A DNA stretch of 64,000 nt from CAVRUD01 sp963849635 (GTDB lineage: Bacteria; Chloroflexota; Chloroflexia; Thermomicrobiales; UBA6265), in contig CAWKIA010000038.1 in the NCBI GenBank assembly GCA_963849635.1, positions 124,001-188,000 of the forward strand. Direction: 5' to 3'. The translations under genes and the position numbers were made by a program. Positions within the stretch are counted from its first letter, which is position 1, and the number at the start of each line of letters is the position of its first letter. The notes beneath the pieces were generated by a model, which was not told the origin of the DNA, made no database searches, and worked only from the letters and a program-made list of their open reading frames with translations. This document shows positions 44,723 through 53,865 of this stretch, piece after piece.

Positions 44723-44851
44723 GGTGGCCTCACGCCGCGGGAGCGGGAGGCACTGCGGTTGGTGACCGGGGGGCGCTCCGACCTGATGTTGGCGCCGCCC
44801 CCCGGCTGGGCGAGACGCGTCCTCGGCGCATATCGATACCGGTCCGAGTGA
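44723..44851 (+). pseudogene. Fragment of a LuxR-type HTH
   Basis: GGLTPREREALRLVTGGRSD is the first helix pair of a LuxR helix-turn-helix. The sequence then turns into unrelated residues ending YRYRSE before TGA at 44849. The DNA-recognition helix is missing. It may come from the same kind of regulator as the remnant at 41.5-43.1 kb. Confidence 0.45.
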
Positions 44852-44928
44852 CCGCCCTGCTGCCGAGCGTGAGAGCCGGCCCTGGGTGACGACCGCGGCA
44901 CGGCATCGGCTCGTGAGGCAGTGGCGAG

Positions 44929-46229
44929 ATGGCAGCACACCCCGTAGTCGCAAGCGTCCCGCACCCTTCTCGGCGGCGTGCCAGGTTGCGCCGCTCGATG
45001 CTCCTCCTCCTGGTGCTGTGCAATCTGCTGGCCGCGGGAGCAGCCCTGGTGGGGGCAAACGAGGTCCCGACGAACCCGGGCTCGCTGGTAACATTCTCCA
45101 GTCCCGTCGCGGTCGCCGCGGCGGAAAACGCGGACGCGGTGGAGCTGTTTTATGCGGCCGTGAACGAGGCGATCCGCACCGGAGACACGGACCCGCTGGA
45201 CGCGCTCGTCGCCCCGGATGTCGATTGGTGCCTGCCCTGCCCCGGACAGGCGGCCGACCGTGCTGGGCTCAAGCGCTACGTGGCCGATCTCCATCGGGCA
45301 TCGCCCGAGATGCGTCTGCTGGTGGACGAGGTGGTGGGAAGCCTCCTGGAGATGTTCACCGTGCGGGTGCGCGTGTCTGGCCATCCCGTCGCGGGCGCGA
45401 CGTCGCCATGGGGTCCGGTCGATACGCTTCGGCTCGTCGACGGTGAGATCGCGGAGCGGCGAAACGGCCTCGAGGGCGCAACGCTGGCCGAGCCGCTGCT
45501 CGGAGCGCGCCTCGACGCGCTCCCGCCGGCCGTGACCGGCGTGGTGCTGGCGCGACTGACCTTTGCCGTCGGCTCGGGCACGGACGGTCTCCTCAGCGCG
45601 GGACCAACGCTGCTGGTGGTGGAGTCTGGTGCGCTGTGGATTCGCATCGCCTACGACGGGCAGATCCTGCGCGCGGGCGGACAGATCGAGACCGGAGACG
45701 ACGCCTATGCCACAAGCGGTGGGGTCATCGAGACCGTCCTGCGCCAGGGCGACGGGGCGATCGTGCCGGCCGCCGTGCGGCACTCCCTCCGTCAAGATGG
45801 CACGGAGCCGGGGGCAGTGCTGGCGGCGACGCTGGCAATCGACGACAACGGGGTCGACCGCTCAGGGCGGCGACATCCAGAGGTGGGGGTGTTCGAATTC
45901 TTCGACAGTAAGTCCCTGGCCCCGGATTCACCCCCACCGGCCGTCCAGATGCTGGTCAGAGAACGGGTGGATACTTGGTCGACGGGCCCGGTCAGCGTTG
46001 CTATCGGCCGGGTGATCCTCGGTCTTGGCGCCCGTGTCTTCCTCCTGGCGGCGAGACGCTGTTCGTTGCGGTGGAGTCGGGCACATTGGCTCTGACCGGT
46101 CGTAATGCTCGCACGGTCGCGGCGGGCATGGGGATGATGGAACCCCCTGGTCTGGACCGCGCACTGCGCAACGCGGGACCAGGGCTGTCGGCCCTGCTGG
46201 TCCTGACCGTCGCGCCAGCGGCGGAGTGA
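44929..46229 (+). CDS. Secreted protein with SnoaL-like and cupin-like domains, frameshifted
   Basis: Exported protein of about 430 residues. The signal anchor is MLLLLVLCNLLAAGAALVG. A SnoaL/NTF2-like part follows (FYAAVNEAIRTGDTDPLDAL, DVDWCLPCPG). After LRLVDGEIAERRN come one or two cupin-like beta domains (LLVVESGALWIRIAYDG, then ETLFVAVESGTLALTGRN). A shift near 46035 ends the first frame in ARRCSLRW, and the neighbouring frame gives VFLPPGGETLF and MEPPGLDRALRN to TGA 46229. The same frame stays open after that TGA to 46418. No enzymatic role is evident. Confidence 0.75.
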
Positions 46230-46851
46230 GATGCCGTCTGGCCTCGCACGAAGCTGGAAGCCAGCCCGGACGCCTCTCCAGAGATCGGCACGACGGAGTC
46301 CGATACGTCCAGCGCCGGTATCGGCGCCGAGGCGGGCACTCCGGAGACGGATCTAGCGGTGGAGAGTAGTCCGGCGGCCGAGATCGAAGCCGAACTCTGC
46401 GGCACCCTATCGTTGTAACCGTCAGCCTCAGGGACTCGACAGAGTCCTTCTTGACCGAAGCGGGAGCGGCGGATATCGCGCAGGTTCTGGCCATCGAAGG
46501 AATCCCGCCTCGCTCTCCCAGGGTCATCGTCGATCCCGAGCCGCCGCTTCTAGACCCCAGGCATCACAATCGGATAGAGTATTACGCCGTCTCCTGCGAA
46601 GGCGCGACTCCTGGTACGCTCTGTGCAGGTACTTGTGTACCGGTGGATGAGCGAGTCCGCTGGGCTGCCGTGCGATTGGCGGTGGTCCGGCGGATATCGG
46701 GTGTCTATCGTGGGCCGCGTAACCGGCCGAGGGTGGCAGACGTTTCCGTACTGTCTCCCGCGGCTGGCTGGCAAGCTGGCTGGCTGGCAACTCGGGATTC
46801 GATCGGGACATTTTTCCGGCGTGTGGCCCAACGAGGCCGAAGGACTGGCAG
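46230..46851 (+). other. Possible low-complexity tail, then a region without a gene
   Basis: From 46230 to 46418 the frame of the upstream gene remains open past its TGA and encodes a Glu/Ser/Thr/Ala-rich tail (KLEASPDASPEIGTTESD) before TAA. This could be the true end of that protein if the TGA is an error. From 46419 on nothing is recognised; a GGCTGGCTGGCAA-type short tandem repeat lies at 46762-46790. Confidence 0.4.
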
Positions 46852-47526
46852 TTGGGTACGACGCGTCGCGCACAGCAGGCGGGAGTCGTGCGGCGAATCA
46901 GGTGGGCGATTGCCTTCGGACTCGTGGCGGCGCTGGCGACGGGGTTCGGGGCGGCGATCTTCGAGGTCTGGGACGGCGGCGGCACAGGAGACGGGCCCGG
47001 GGCCATGGAGCGGAGCCTCCGCGATGGCCGCGTCCTGGTCTGGATCGGGTTCGCGACCGCGGCCGGCTTTGTGCTGGCCGGCCGCGACACCCTGACGTCG
47101 TCGGTCGATGACCTGTTCGAGGAAGACCGCCGCAACTGGGTCCGCCGCGTCCTTCTGGAGCGCGAATCGTCCGCCCGCGACCCCGGGGTGGAGTCCGTCC
47201 CGCAGGGTAGGGCCGCCTCCGATCTGCCTGACCTCGATGTGATCGATCCCTACCGCGAATCAGGTGAGGATGCGGCATCGGCGGGCAGCACCGGTACGCT
47301 CCCGCCCGTTTTCGCCCCCCTTGACGATCCGGGCATCGGCCTTCCCCGCCAGCCGTCCTTCGCTCGCCGGGGTCCATCTTCCCGCCTCCTCACTCTGGGC
47401 AGCATACTGGTCGGCGCGGGGGTGGGAGCCGGCCTCGGCGCCCTGGTGGGCGAACTGGCGCCGGGCACTGTCCTCGGCGTGGTCGCGGGGCTGCTGGTGG
47501 GGCTGCTGCTCGATCGCGACGGATAG
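46852..47526 (+). CDS. Hypothetical membrane protein
   Basis: A 224-residue protein with two N-terminal membrane helices (WAIAFGLVAALATGFGAAIF and VLVWIGFATAAGFVLAG), a long charged and Pro-rich middle (RNWVRRVLLERESSARD, DLPDLDVIDPYRESGED), and a C-terminal Gly/Val/Leu hydrophobic segment of small residues (ILVGAGVGAGLGALVGEL). It has the look of a membrane protein with a cytoplasmic loop. Function unknown. Confidence 0.65.
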   Translation: MGTTRRAQQAGVVRRIRWAIAFGLVAALATGFGAAIFEVWDGGGTGDGPGAMERSLRDGRVLVWIGFATAAGFVLAGRDTLTSSVDDLFEEDRRNWVRRVLLERESSARDPGVESVPQGRAASDLPDLDVIDPYRESGEDAASAGSTGTLPPVFAPLDDPGIGLPRQPSFARRGPSSRLLTLGSILVGAGVGAGLGALVGELAPGTVLGVVAGLLVGLLLDRDG

Positions 47527-47560
47527 GCGTTAGGCGGCAGGCGTCACGCAGTACCCGTTA

Positions 47561-47711
47561 GTCCTGAGCGTAGCGAAGGATCTCGCCGTCATTCCGGCCT
47601 TTGCCGCGGACCGACGGCGCAGCACGCGGTCCCGAATCGGAGCCTCGCGTCCGGAGAACGGGGACCGAAGGCGCTAAAGCGCCAAGATCCCTCGACAGGC
47701 TCGGGATGACG
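47561..47711. repeat. Dispersed palindromic repeat, divergent copy
   Basis: GTCCTGAGCGTAGCGAAGGA at 47561-47580 and AAGATCCCTCGACAGGCTCG at 47685-47704 bound about 100 bases. The right arm is nearly identical to the arm at 36145-36173. The left arm is a second common variant of this kind of repeat. Confidence 0.6.
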
Positions 47712-47770
47712 GTTGCTTGCCGCCTTGCAATCTCCTCACGCACGACTGACGCCTTGCTAAGATTGCCGGC

Positions 47771-48338
47771 ATGCTACACCCCACATACCCCATTACCACC
47801 GATCGGCTGCTCTTGCGTCCCTATGTGCTAGACGACCTCGAAGACTTTTACGAGACCCTGCGAATTCCAGAGGTCGTGCGCTACCTCTATTGGGAGATCA
47901 AGAACCGAGACGAAGCCGCAACATTGCTCGCGCGGCGCACGACCTGCGACGCGATCCGGGCGGTAGGCGACTGGCTGGTGCTGGCGGTGATCTTGAAGGA
48001 GACCGGCGCTCTCCTCGGCGATGTGGTGCTGAAATGGGAGAGCGCGGAGCATCGTACAGGGGGAGATCGGCTTTGTCCTCAACCCCGCCTATCACGGCAA
48101 GGGGTACGCCTACGAGGCGAGCCGGGTGCTGCTAAGCCTGGGGTTCGAGGAGATGAAGTTGCACCGGATCGTCGGCCGGTGCGATGCCCGCAACACCGCC
48201 TCGGCCCGCCTGCTGGAGCGGCTGGGGATGCGGCGCGAAGCGCATCTGGTCCAGAACGAGTGGGTCAAGGGTGAGTGGACCGACGAGTTGATCTTCGCGA
48301 TGCTCGACGGGGAATGGGCTGCCACGAACGGATCGTGA
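47771..48338 (+). CDS. GNAT acetyltransferase (RimJ/RimL type), one frameshift
   Basis: N-acetyltransferase of about 188 residues that would acetylate an amine with acetyl-CoA. The N-terminus reads ITTDRLLLRPYVLDDLEDFY. After a one-base shift near 48058 the neighbouring frame gives GEIGFVLNPAYHGKGYAYEA, the acetyl-CoA-binding segment, then LHRIVGRCDARNTASARLLE and LGMRREAHLVQNEWVKGEW. The order is typical of RimJ/RimL-like enzymes. The frame change is probably a sequencing indel. Confidence 0.88.
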
Positions 48339-48343
48339 TCCGT

Positions 48344-50302
48344 CTATCCGAACCCGCGGCTGCCGCCGCCGCCGCCTCCCCCACCGCCACCGCCGCCGCT
48401 GAAGCCGCCGCCGCTACTCTTGCTGCTGGGTGGGGTAAAGGCGGTTGCGGCCGAGTTGAAGAAGCCGAGCATGCCGGCGTTGACTGAGGACAGGGAGCGC
48501 ATGGCGGAGTCGCTCATGCCCTGCGGGCTGGGGATGGACGGCCCGTCCCAACCATCTCCATCACGGTCTCCTCCCGAGCCTGAACTCGAACCGCCGCTGA
48601 TCGGGCGGCCCCACCAGACCTGGCCCCGGGGTGGGTCGTACCAGCGCGGGGCGGGGGTGCCTGCCCGGGCGAAGGTCTCCACCCAGGACTTCTCGACACC
48701 GAAGGCGGTGGCGAAGGGGAGGTAGCGCTCGAAGAGGTCTGGATCGCGGGCGAGGGGAGAATCCGAGCCGAAGCGCTCGATCTCGTGCAGGTGGCGCTTG
48801 AAGGCCCGCCACTTCGCCGCCGCCACGGCGCCGTCTTCGGTGCGGCGCGGCATCGCCTTCGCCGTCAGGAGCAGGGCCGCCCCGGCCAGGCCAAGGATGG
48901 CTACCAGCACGAACGCGGGCCAGCCCAGCGGGCCACGGAAGAGGAAGCCAACCACGGCCGCCGCGGCGACGCACCCAGAGCCGGCGACCGTCCAGCGCTG
49001 GCGGACGGCCTGGGGATTCTCAACCATGTCCCCTCGATCAACCAGCTCGTCGTAAATCTCCTCCCTGATCTGCTTTGAGGCGGCGGTCAAGCGCAGGCGC
49101 ACGTCGGTCAATTCGGCCCGGGTACCTGGGGTGGCAACGGGGAAGAGGGCATCGAGCAGCATTTGCTCGTAGGGGCGCAGGCCATTCGTCGCGCCGATCT
49201 CCCCGGCGATGAGCGCGAACTCCTTCTCGCCCGATTGCTCGATCACGAAGAAGCCTCGGCGGGCGAGATCGAGCATGGTCGCCACCAACTCCGGTGTGCG
49301 CACGACCTCGTCGATCAGGGCGCCGGCCAGGGCCGGAGAGCGGCTGTCCGGCGGCTCGGTCAGGTACTCGGCCACCAGACCGACGTGGGGATCGCGGCCG
49401 ATGGCGTACCACTTCCGATAGAGCCAGATACCGCCGCCGGAGAGCCCGAGGCCGCCGATGCTCAGGGCGGCCATGCCCAGGATCGTCTCCCGGCGCTCGG
49501 CGTCCGCCTGCTCCTGCCGTTCGGCGTCGTCTTGGTCCTGCCAGCTCGGCTCCGTGGCCGAGGTGATCGGCGGGAACTGCATCCGGACGACCAAGTCGTC
49601 GCCCTCGACCAGGCCAGCCGATTCCCAGCTCCAGGTCTGGCCGTCCGTCGTCCGCTCCGCCGCCGGGCCGGGTGAGTCTTCACCCAGGACGACATCGGCC
49701 AGAGCGACAGCCTCCGGAAGGTGGATCGTGACCGATGCCGCGCGTATCGGGCCGATGGCGGTCACGTCGTCCGAGATCGCGATCCAGTAGATCTGCTGGT
49801 TGGGTGGATCTTCGTCCGTGTAGACCCGCAGGGCGCCGAGGGCGTCATAGGTCAGCTCGACGGTGATGGAGCCGTTGCTGACCGGCGCGAAGGCGTATTC
49901 GACGAACATGTCAGCACCGGTGTCGACCGCCTTGTAGGTTCCTGGCTCGCGCTCGTATTCACTGGGGGGCACCAGGCGAGCAGCGCTCATCGTCACGTCG
50001 TCGCCCGTCCCCTCGCCGATGCGGACGGCCACGTTCGTGATCTCTTCGACCCGATCAAGGGGGATCTCGGCGTAGCCGAAGGTGTACTCATGGCTGCCGG
50101 AGAAGGTGACTTCCATCCGCTCCGTCACCTGGAACGTGCCATCGTCCTGGACATCGATCTCAACGTCGTAGCGGTCCCAGACGACGCTCCCCCCAGACTG
50201 AGCGCGAGCAGCGCCGGACGCCAAGCCGAAGAACGCGACGAGCACCGCGCCGAAGAAGACAAGTGCGAAGCGGACGCGGGCGGTCTGGTTGATCGTGATC
50301 AT
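48344..50302 (-). CDS. DUF2207 family membrane protein
   Basis: A 652-residue membrane protein of unknown function. It has a signal peptide (ALVFFGAVLVAFFGLASG), an extracellular DUF2207 domain (VVWDRYDVEIDVQDDGTFQV, QQIYWIAISDDVTAIGPI), a first membrane helix near ILGMAALSIGGLGLSGGGI, a cytoplasmic part (LARRGFFVIEQSGEKEFALI), two further hydrophobic segments, and a Ser/Gly-rich tail with a long run of glycines. The ATG at 50302 fits both ribosome spacing and signal peptide. Confidence 0.9.
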   Translation of the reverse strand: MITINQTARVRFALVFFGAVLVAFFGLASGAARAQSGGSVVWDRYDVEIDVQDDGTFQVTERMEVTFSGSHEYTFGYAEIPLDRVEEITNVAVRIGEGTGDDVTMSAARLVPPSEYEREPGTYKAVDTGADMFVEYAFAPVSNGSITVELTYDALGALRVYTDEDPPNQQIYWIAISDDVTAIGPIRAASVTIHLPEAVALADVVLGEDSPGPAAERTTDGQTWSWESAGLVEGDDLVVRMQFPPITSATEPSWQDQDDAERQEQADAERRETILGMAALSIGGLGLSGGGIWLYRKWYAIGRDPHVGLVAEYLTEPPDSRSPALAGALIDEVVRTPELVATMLDLARRGFFVIEQSGEKEFALIAGEIGATNGLRPYEQMLLDALFPVATPGTRAELTDVRLRLTAASKQIREEIYDELVDRGDMVENPQAVRQRWTVAGSGCVAAAAVVGFLFRGPLGWPAFVLVAILGLAGAALLLTAKAMPRRTEDGAVAAAKWRAFKRHLHEIERFGSDSPLARDPDLFERYLPFATAFGVEKSWVETFARAGTPAPRWYDPPRGQVWWGRPISGGSSSGSGGDRDGDGWDGPSIPSPQGMSDSAMRSLSSVNAGMLGFFNSAATAFTPPSSKSSGGGFSGGGGGGGGGGGGSRGFG

Positions 50303-50370
50303 CCTGGTCGCTCCGGGTAGCGAGGTCGGTCGTGATGGGACCACTGTACGAGGGTCCAGCGTACCCGTAC

Positions 50371-50392
50371 ATGGGGAGAAGTCCCCATTTTT
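50371..50392 (+). terminator. Short hairpin with T-run
   Basis: ATGGGGA, loop GAAG, TCCCCAT, followed by a T-run to 50392. It has intrinsic-terminator form on the plus strand, although no plus-strand gene ends here, so an operator for the minus-strand DUF2207 gene is an alternative. Confidence 0.4.
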
Positions 50393-50483
50393 CGGCCGCC
50401 AACAGAAGTGGCTGTTCTAATGGGGAAACGGTTCTACGGCCGCGCCGGTTCCCGTTGAGGCATCCGGAATGACTGACGAACAG

Positions 50484-50517
50484 CGCGGCGCGGCCAGCAG
50501 ATGCCGGCCGCGCCGCG
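50484..50517 (-). terminator. GC-rich hairpin after the 50562-51551 gene
   Basis: Perfect 12-bp stem CGCGGCGCGGCC with its complement around a 10-base loop, 45 bases beyond the minus-strand stop codon. There is no T-run. A factor-assisted or weak terminator is likely. Confidence 0.5.
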
Positions 50518-50561
50518 TCACGCGTAGATCGATGGTGGGGTCGCCTGGCGAGACGGATGCC

Positions 50562-51551
50562 TTAGGCGGCCGGGGTGCCAGCGTCGACGCCGACCGGGAC
50601 GACTTCGATCATGCCACCGAAGGCATGGGGCAGTCCGTCCATGTTCGGGTCGCCGACGAAGCAGAGGAGGATGTAGTAGCCGGGCTCCAAGTCGACCGCG
50701 AGGTACTGGGTCGTCTCCGGAGGACTGGACGCCGGTGATGAAGGCCGGGCTGATCGGTGGCCCTTCGGCCGCTCCGGCTTCGGGGGTGGCGCCTTCGGGC
50801 GGCTCTTCCTCCGAGAGCAGCTCGACGACCTCGTCTTCGGTGAAGGGCACGTCCGAGCGGACGGCGAAGATGAAGTGCGGCTGGTCGCATCGTTGTAGAT
50901 CTCGAGGATGCCGGGACCTTCGGTGAGGGTGGCCTGGAAGTCGAAGGAGCCGCTGGTGCCGACCTCGGTGATGTTCGATGTGGCGGTGAAGGATGTGGAG
51001 GCCATATCTGCCTCACCCGTCACCGTCATGGGCACGGCGGCTGTCAAGCCAGTCGTCAGCACAGCGTAGTTGCCAGGCTCCAGGAAGACGGCTCCCTGAC
51101 CGGTCTCACCTTGAAGGGCGCCGGGACCGCCGGGCATGTACGTCTCGTAGAGGAAGGCGTCTGGCGATTCAGCCGCTGGGCTGGCCATATCCATGCCCTC
51201 CATCGACTCGGGGCTGGCCTCGGCCTCTCCTTCGGCACCCGGGGGCGGGCCCATGAAGAAGGCGCCGATCTCTTCGACGGTCTTGCCTTCAGGGACCTGG
51301 ATGAAATCGACCTGCCAGGAGTCTTCGAACGGATCGCCGGTCGGGGTAATGCTGTTCGTGAAGCTCACCAGGTACCAGCCGGCGGCGGTCTCCGCCGGAA
51401 CGCCTTCGAGTCCGGCGTCTGTCAGGGTGATGGTGAGTTCAGGGAGTCCCAACGACGCAAGACCGCCATCCTGGGCGGAGACGCGCGCCATGCCGCTGAA
51501 GGCAAGCGCGATCACCGCCAGGGCCGCTACGAAAACCGACCTGATCCGCAT
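50562..51551 (-). CDS. Secreted protein with repeated beta domain, two frameshifts
   Basis: Exported protein of about 330 residues. The signal peptide is SVFVAALAVIALAFSGMARV. The body alternates between an ITLTDAGLEGVPAETAAGWY part and another at FLEPGNYAVLTTGLTAAVPM; the second half contains FTEDEVVELLSEEEPPEGA and DLEPGYYILLCFVGDPNMDG. The C-terminal piece is out of frame between about 50893 and 50725, and two compensating indels restore it. ATG 51551 lies 7 bases after AGGAGG. It may bind a metal or small ligand; Met/Glu/Asp-rich EGMDMASPAAESPD is notable. Confidence 0.72.
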   Translation of the reverse strand: MRIRSVFVAALAVIALAFSGMARVSAQDGGLASLGLPELTITLTDAGLEGVPAETAAGWYLVSFTNSITPTGDPFEDSWQVDFIQVPEGKTVEEIGAFFMGPPPGAEGEAEASPESMEGMDMASPAAESPDAFLYETYMPGGPGALQGETGQGAVFLEPGNYAVLTTGLTAAVPMTVTGEADMASTSFTATSNITEVGTSGSFDFQATLTEGPGILEIYNDATSRTSSSPSARTCPSPKTRSSSCSRRKSRPKAPPPKPERPKGHRSARPSSPASSPPETTQYLAVDLEPGYYILLCFVGDPNMDGLPHAFGGMIEVVPVGVDAGTPAA

Positions 51552-51819
51552 GCTCATACCTCCTCTGCGCGCCGGTTCCCTGTTCCGTGGGGACATCCTT
51601 TGGATCGACGGGGGCGCCTGTAAAGGAGTATAAGGCTTTCGGACCGGGGATACATCGGGAGATATGCGTATTTCTTCCCACCCCACCTGGGGGAGGACTG
51701 TCATAGCACGACCGGCCGCGAGAGGTGATGGCTGGTGGGTGAAGGAGAGCGACAGCGGGGACGGTTCTGGCAATACCCCGCTGACGGCGCAGGATTCATT
51801 GGGTAATATCGTTCGGCAG

Positions 51820-52230
51820 TTACGGGAATGGAGAGACAGAAGACAACCGCGTCGGCGATAATCCCTGACGGCGGCAGGTCATTCGGTAGCCGAGCGCACG
51901 CCGGTTACGGGGCCTCGCACTAAGGGGCGTCGCGATCGCGGCCGTCGTGGTTGGTTTGGGCCACTGGACGCACTTCCAGCACATTTTCCAGGAGTCACAG
52001 GTGCCGTCGCAACAGACCCTGATGCAGTTCGGCGGGATCGACGTTCCCTTGGCATCGGCATCACGCCGGGCGAGGACCAGGGCGGCAACGGCGGCCAGCC
52101 CCAGACCGGCTCCCCGACCCCGGCGGATCAGTTCCCGCCTGGTCAGTGCCCCGGATATCGCCGATCGCATCAACTCGGCTTCGGACGCGAGAGCGGCGGT
52201 CTGTTCGATGTGGCTCGCTTGGCGTGTCAT
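51820..52230 (-). CDS. Small Tat-leader cysteine-rich protein A
   Basis: A 136-residue ORF with a hydrophilic start, LTRRELIRRGRGAG (twin-arginine type) and a hydrophobic segment GLGLAAVAALVLARRD. The predicted mature part begins around IPPNCIRVCCDGTCDSWKMC and contains CWKC. The rest is low-complexity and may result from a frameshift, because the paralogue at 52467-52775 stops soon after the cysteines. GGAGACGG precedes the ATG. Function unknown. Confidence 0.65.
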   Translation of the reverse strand: MTRQASHIEQTAALASEAELMRSAISGALTRRELIRRGRGAGLGLAAVAALVLARRDADAKGTSIPPNCIRVCCDGTCDSWKMCWKCVQWPKPTTTAAIATPLSARPRNRRALGYRMTCRRQGLSPTRLSSVSPFP

Positions 52231-52389
52231 CTCCGTCTCCTTTCGGTCATTAGATCGGAATCAGCCATCCGCTCGGTGCGGTGTGCTTTCATCCTGGCCG
52301 ACGGGAGATGTCGCGCCATCCGTGAGGTCACGGAGTTTTCGTAAGAGGCGTAAGGCGTGCGGGTAGGAGGGCACGAGAGATGCACTGTA

Positions 52390-52441
52390 ACGCCGACACC
52401 CTTTTCCCCTAGTGCGGCAGGGGGAGAGAGGGTGTCGGCGT
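52390..52441 (-). terminator. Terminator-like hairpin after protein B
   Basis: ACGCCGACACCC (52390-52401) pairs perfectly with GGGTGTCGGCGT (52430-52441) and encloses a CCCC/GGGG inner stem. It lies 26 bases past the stop of the minus-strand 52467-52775 gene. Confidence 0.6.
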
Positions 52442-52466
52442 CATCAATGCAGCGTAGAGTGGGCGT

Positions 52467-52775
52467 CTAGCGCTCGTCGAAGCACTTCAGACACATAGGA
52501 GTGTCGTCGAACAGGCAATTGCTCGTGCCGTCGCAGCAGACGTAGACGCAGTTGGGGGAGACGGCCGTTCCCCGCTGCGTCCGGGCGCTGCTCTCGCGCG
52601 GCATCATCGCCAGGGCGGCGACGGCGGCCAGGCCGAGGCCAGCGCGGCGACCGCGGCGGATCAACTCCCGGCGGCTGACCGATCCAGAGACGGCCGACCG
52701 CATCAGACCGGCTTCGGTCTCGGCGGCGCTGTCGATCGGGCTGGACTGGCTGGACTGGCGGAACGTGAACGACAT
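52467..52775 (-). CDS. Small Tat-leader cysteine-rich protein B
   Basis: A 102-residue paralogue of 51820-52230. It has SVSRRELIRRGRRAGLG followed by AAVAALAMM, a clear twin-arginine leader, and a short mature domain SPNCVYVCCDGTSNCLF with CLKCFDER at the C-terminus. Six cysteines in about 30 residues suggest disulfides or a metal site. ATG 52775 follows GGGAGAC. Function unknown. Confidence 0.75.
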   Translation of the reverse strand: MSFTFRQSSQSSPIDSAAETEAGLMRSAVSGSVSRRELIRRGRRAGLGLAAVAALAMMPRESSARTQRGTAVSPNCVYVCCDGTSNCLFDDTPMCLKCFDER

Positions 52776-52964
52776 CTGTGTCTCCCTTTCGGCTGAGTCA
52801 ATGGCTGGCCGCATGGCCAGCAGGTCGGAATGGGCCGTCCGCTCTCAGCGGTGTGGTCATATCCTGCCCTGCGCAGACGGCGCAGCCCATCGGCAAGTTC
52901 GCCTAATTGGGGGAGGAGGAATGGGGGGTTGGCGGATAGGTAATGGGGGGAGGGAGAGAAAGGA

Positions 52965-53110
52965 CCTCACCCCCTACCCCCTCTCTCCCCTAGCCCACTG
53001 CGGTGGAGAGGGGCCTCAGGCAGAGCCGCGTCCGATGAGAGACGCCGTTCTCACCCTCCCCCTTGTCGCGACGGGGGAAGGGGGCTGGGGGGTTAGGGGG
53101 CTTTTTCCCT
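52965..53110. repeat. C-rich and G-rich inverted repeat element
   Basis: A CTCACCCCCTACCCCCTCTC-type block is followed by GGGGGAAGGGGGCTGGGGGG, its complement-like partner, and a CTTTTTCCC end. Blocks of this kind recur in intergenic DNA of many bacteria. No coding function. Confidence 0.55.
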
Positions 53111-53693
53111 ATTCGCTCCCCGCTGATGACGGCATCAACTCCATCCAGACGGTGTTGCAGCGGTCCATCTCCGCCTGAACTTCGGGGGTGTGCTCGAACC
53201 AGTCGATCGCACGACCTGCGGGCAATTCGCCGCGTAGGAATGGGGGCAAGTAGCTCAAGGAAAATTCCCAGTTGGCGCCGACGTCGGGGAGGGGATCGAG
53301 CATCTGCCCTTCCCACTCGACGAGCTTGGGCACCATCGCGTGGGAGAACTCCAGGTGTGTCGTCTCCGCGCCTTCTGGGGTGAGGCGGAGTTCGATCTCG
53401 TCGACCGGACGTCCAGGATGGGCCCAGGTGGCGCGAAAGGAGCGGGGAGGCTCGCAGGCGAGGATCTCGCAGTCAGCGAATGTGTCGACCGAAACCCTGC
53501 CCCCAACCCGGAAGTCCCCGGTTACGGGCGAATACCAGCGTACGATCTGCTCCGGATTCGTGAAGGCGCTCCAGACCACATCGACCGGCGCCTGGATGGT
53601 CATGCGAACGATGGCGCAACGGGCATCGCCGGCGGCAATCTGGCGGGTACTGATAGTGCGTGTCGCGCCTCGGTCGCCGATCGTCTTGGCCAT
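53109..53693 (-). CDS. SRPBCC/AHSA1-like protein
   Basis: A 194-residue START-fold (SRPBCC) protein. It has VRMTIQAPVDVVWSAFTNPE, WYSPVTGDFRVGGRVSVDTF, CEPPRSFRATWAHPG and LRLTPEGAETTHLEFSHAMV, all positioned as in AHSA1-type proteins, and a Trp-rich end. These bind hydrophobic ligands; the ligand is unknown. It is divergent from the hydrolase at 53866. An AT-rich promoter region (about 53725-53765) lies between them. Confidence 0.9.
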   Translation of the reverse strand: MAKTIGDRGATRTISTRQIAAGDARCAIVRMTIQAPVDVVWSAFTNPEQIVRWYSPVTGDFRVGGRVSVDTFADCEILACEPPRSFRATWAHPGRPVDEIELRLTPEGAETTHLEFSHAMVPKLVEWEGQMLDPLPDVGANWEFSLSYLPPFLRGELPAGRAIDWFEHTPEVQAEMDRCNTVWMELMPSSAGSE

Positions 53694-53724
53694 GAGTGGT
53701 GGAAGTCCTCCTTACACGCATTGC

Positions 53725-53765
53725 ATCTTTTGACGCCACATTATATACCTTGAATTGCATATACA
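53725..53765. promoter_or_regulatory. AT-rich divergent promoter region
   Basis: A short AT-rich patch with TATAAT on the minus strand and several TATA-like hexamers lies between the divergent SRPBCC and hydrolase genes. It contrasts with the surrounding high-GC DNA. The exact -35/-10 boxes are not certain. Confidence 0.35.
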
Positions 53766-53865
53766 AGACAGGGTGCCTGTGGTGCCGTTGCCGTCACCAA
53801 CGATGCAGGCGAGAATCCGCCTGCCAACCGAACCGGCGGCGGACCGAAACGCAAAGGGGATCACG

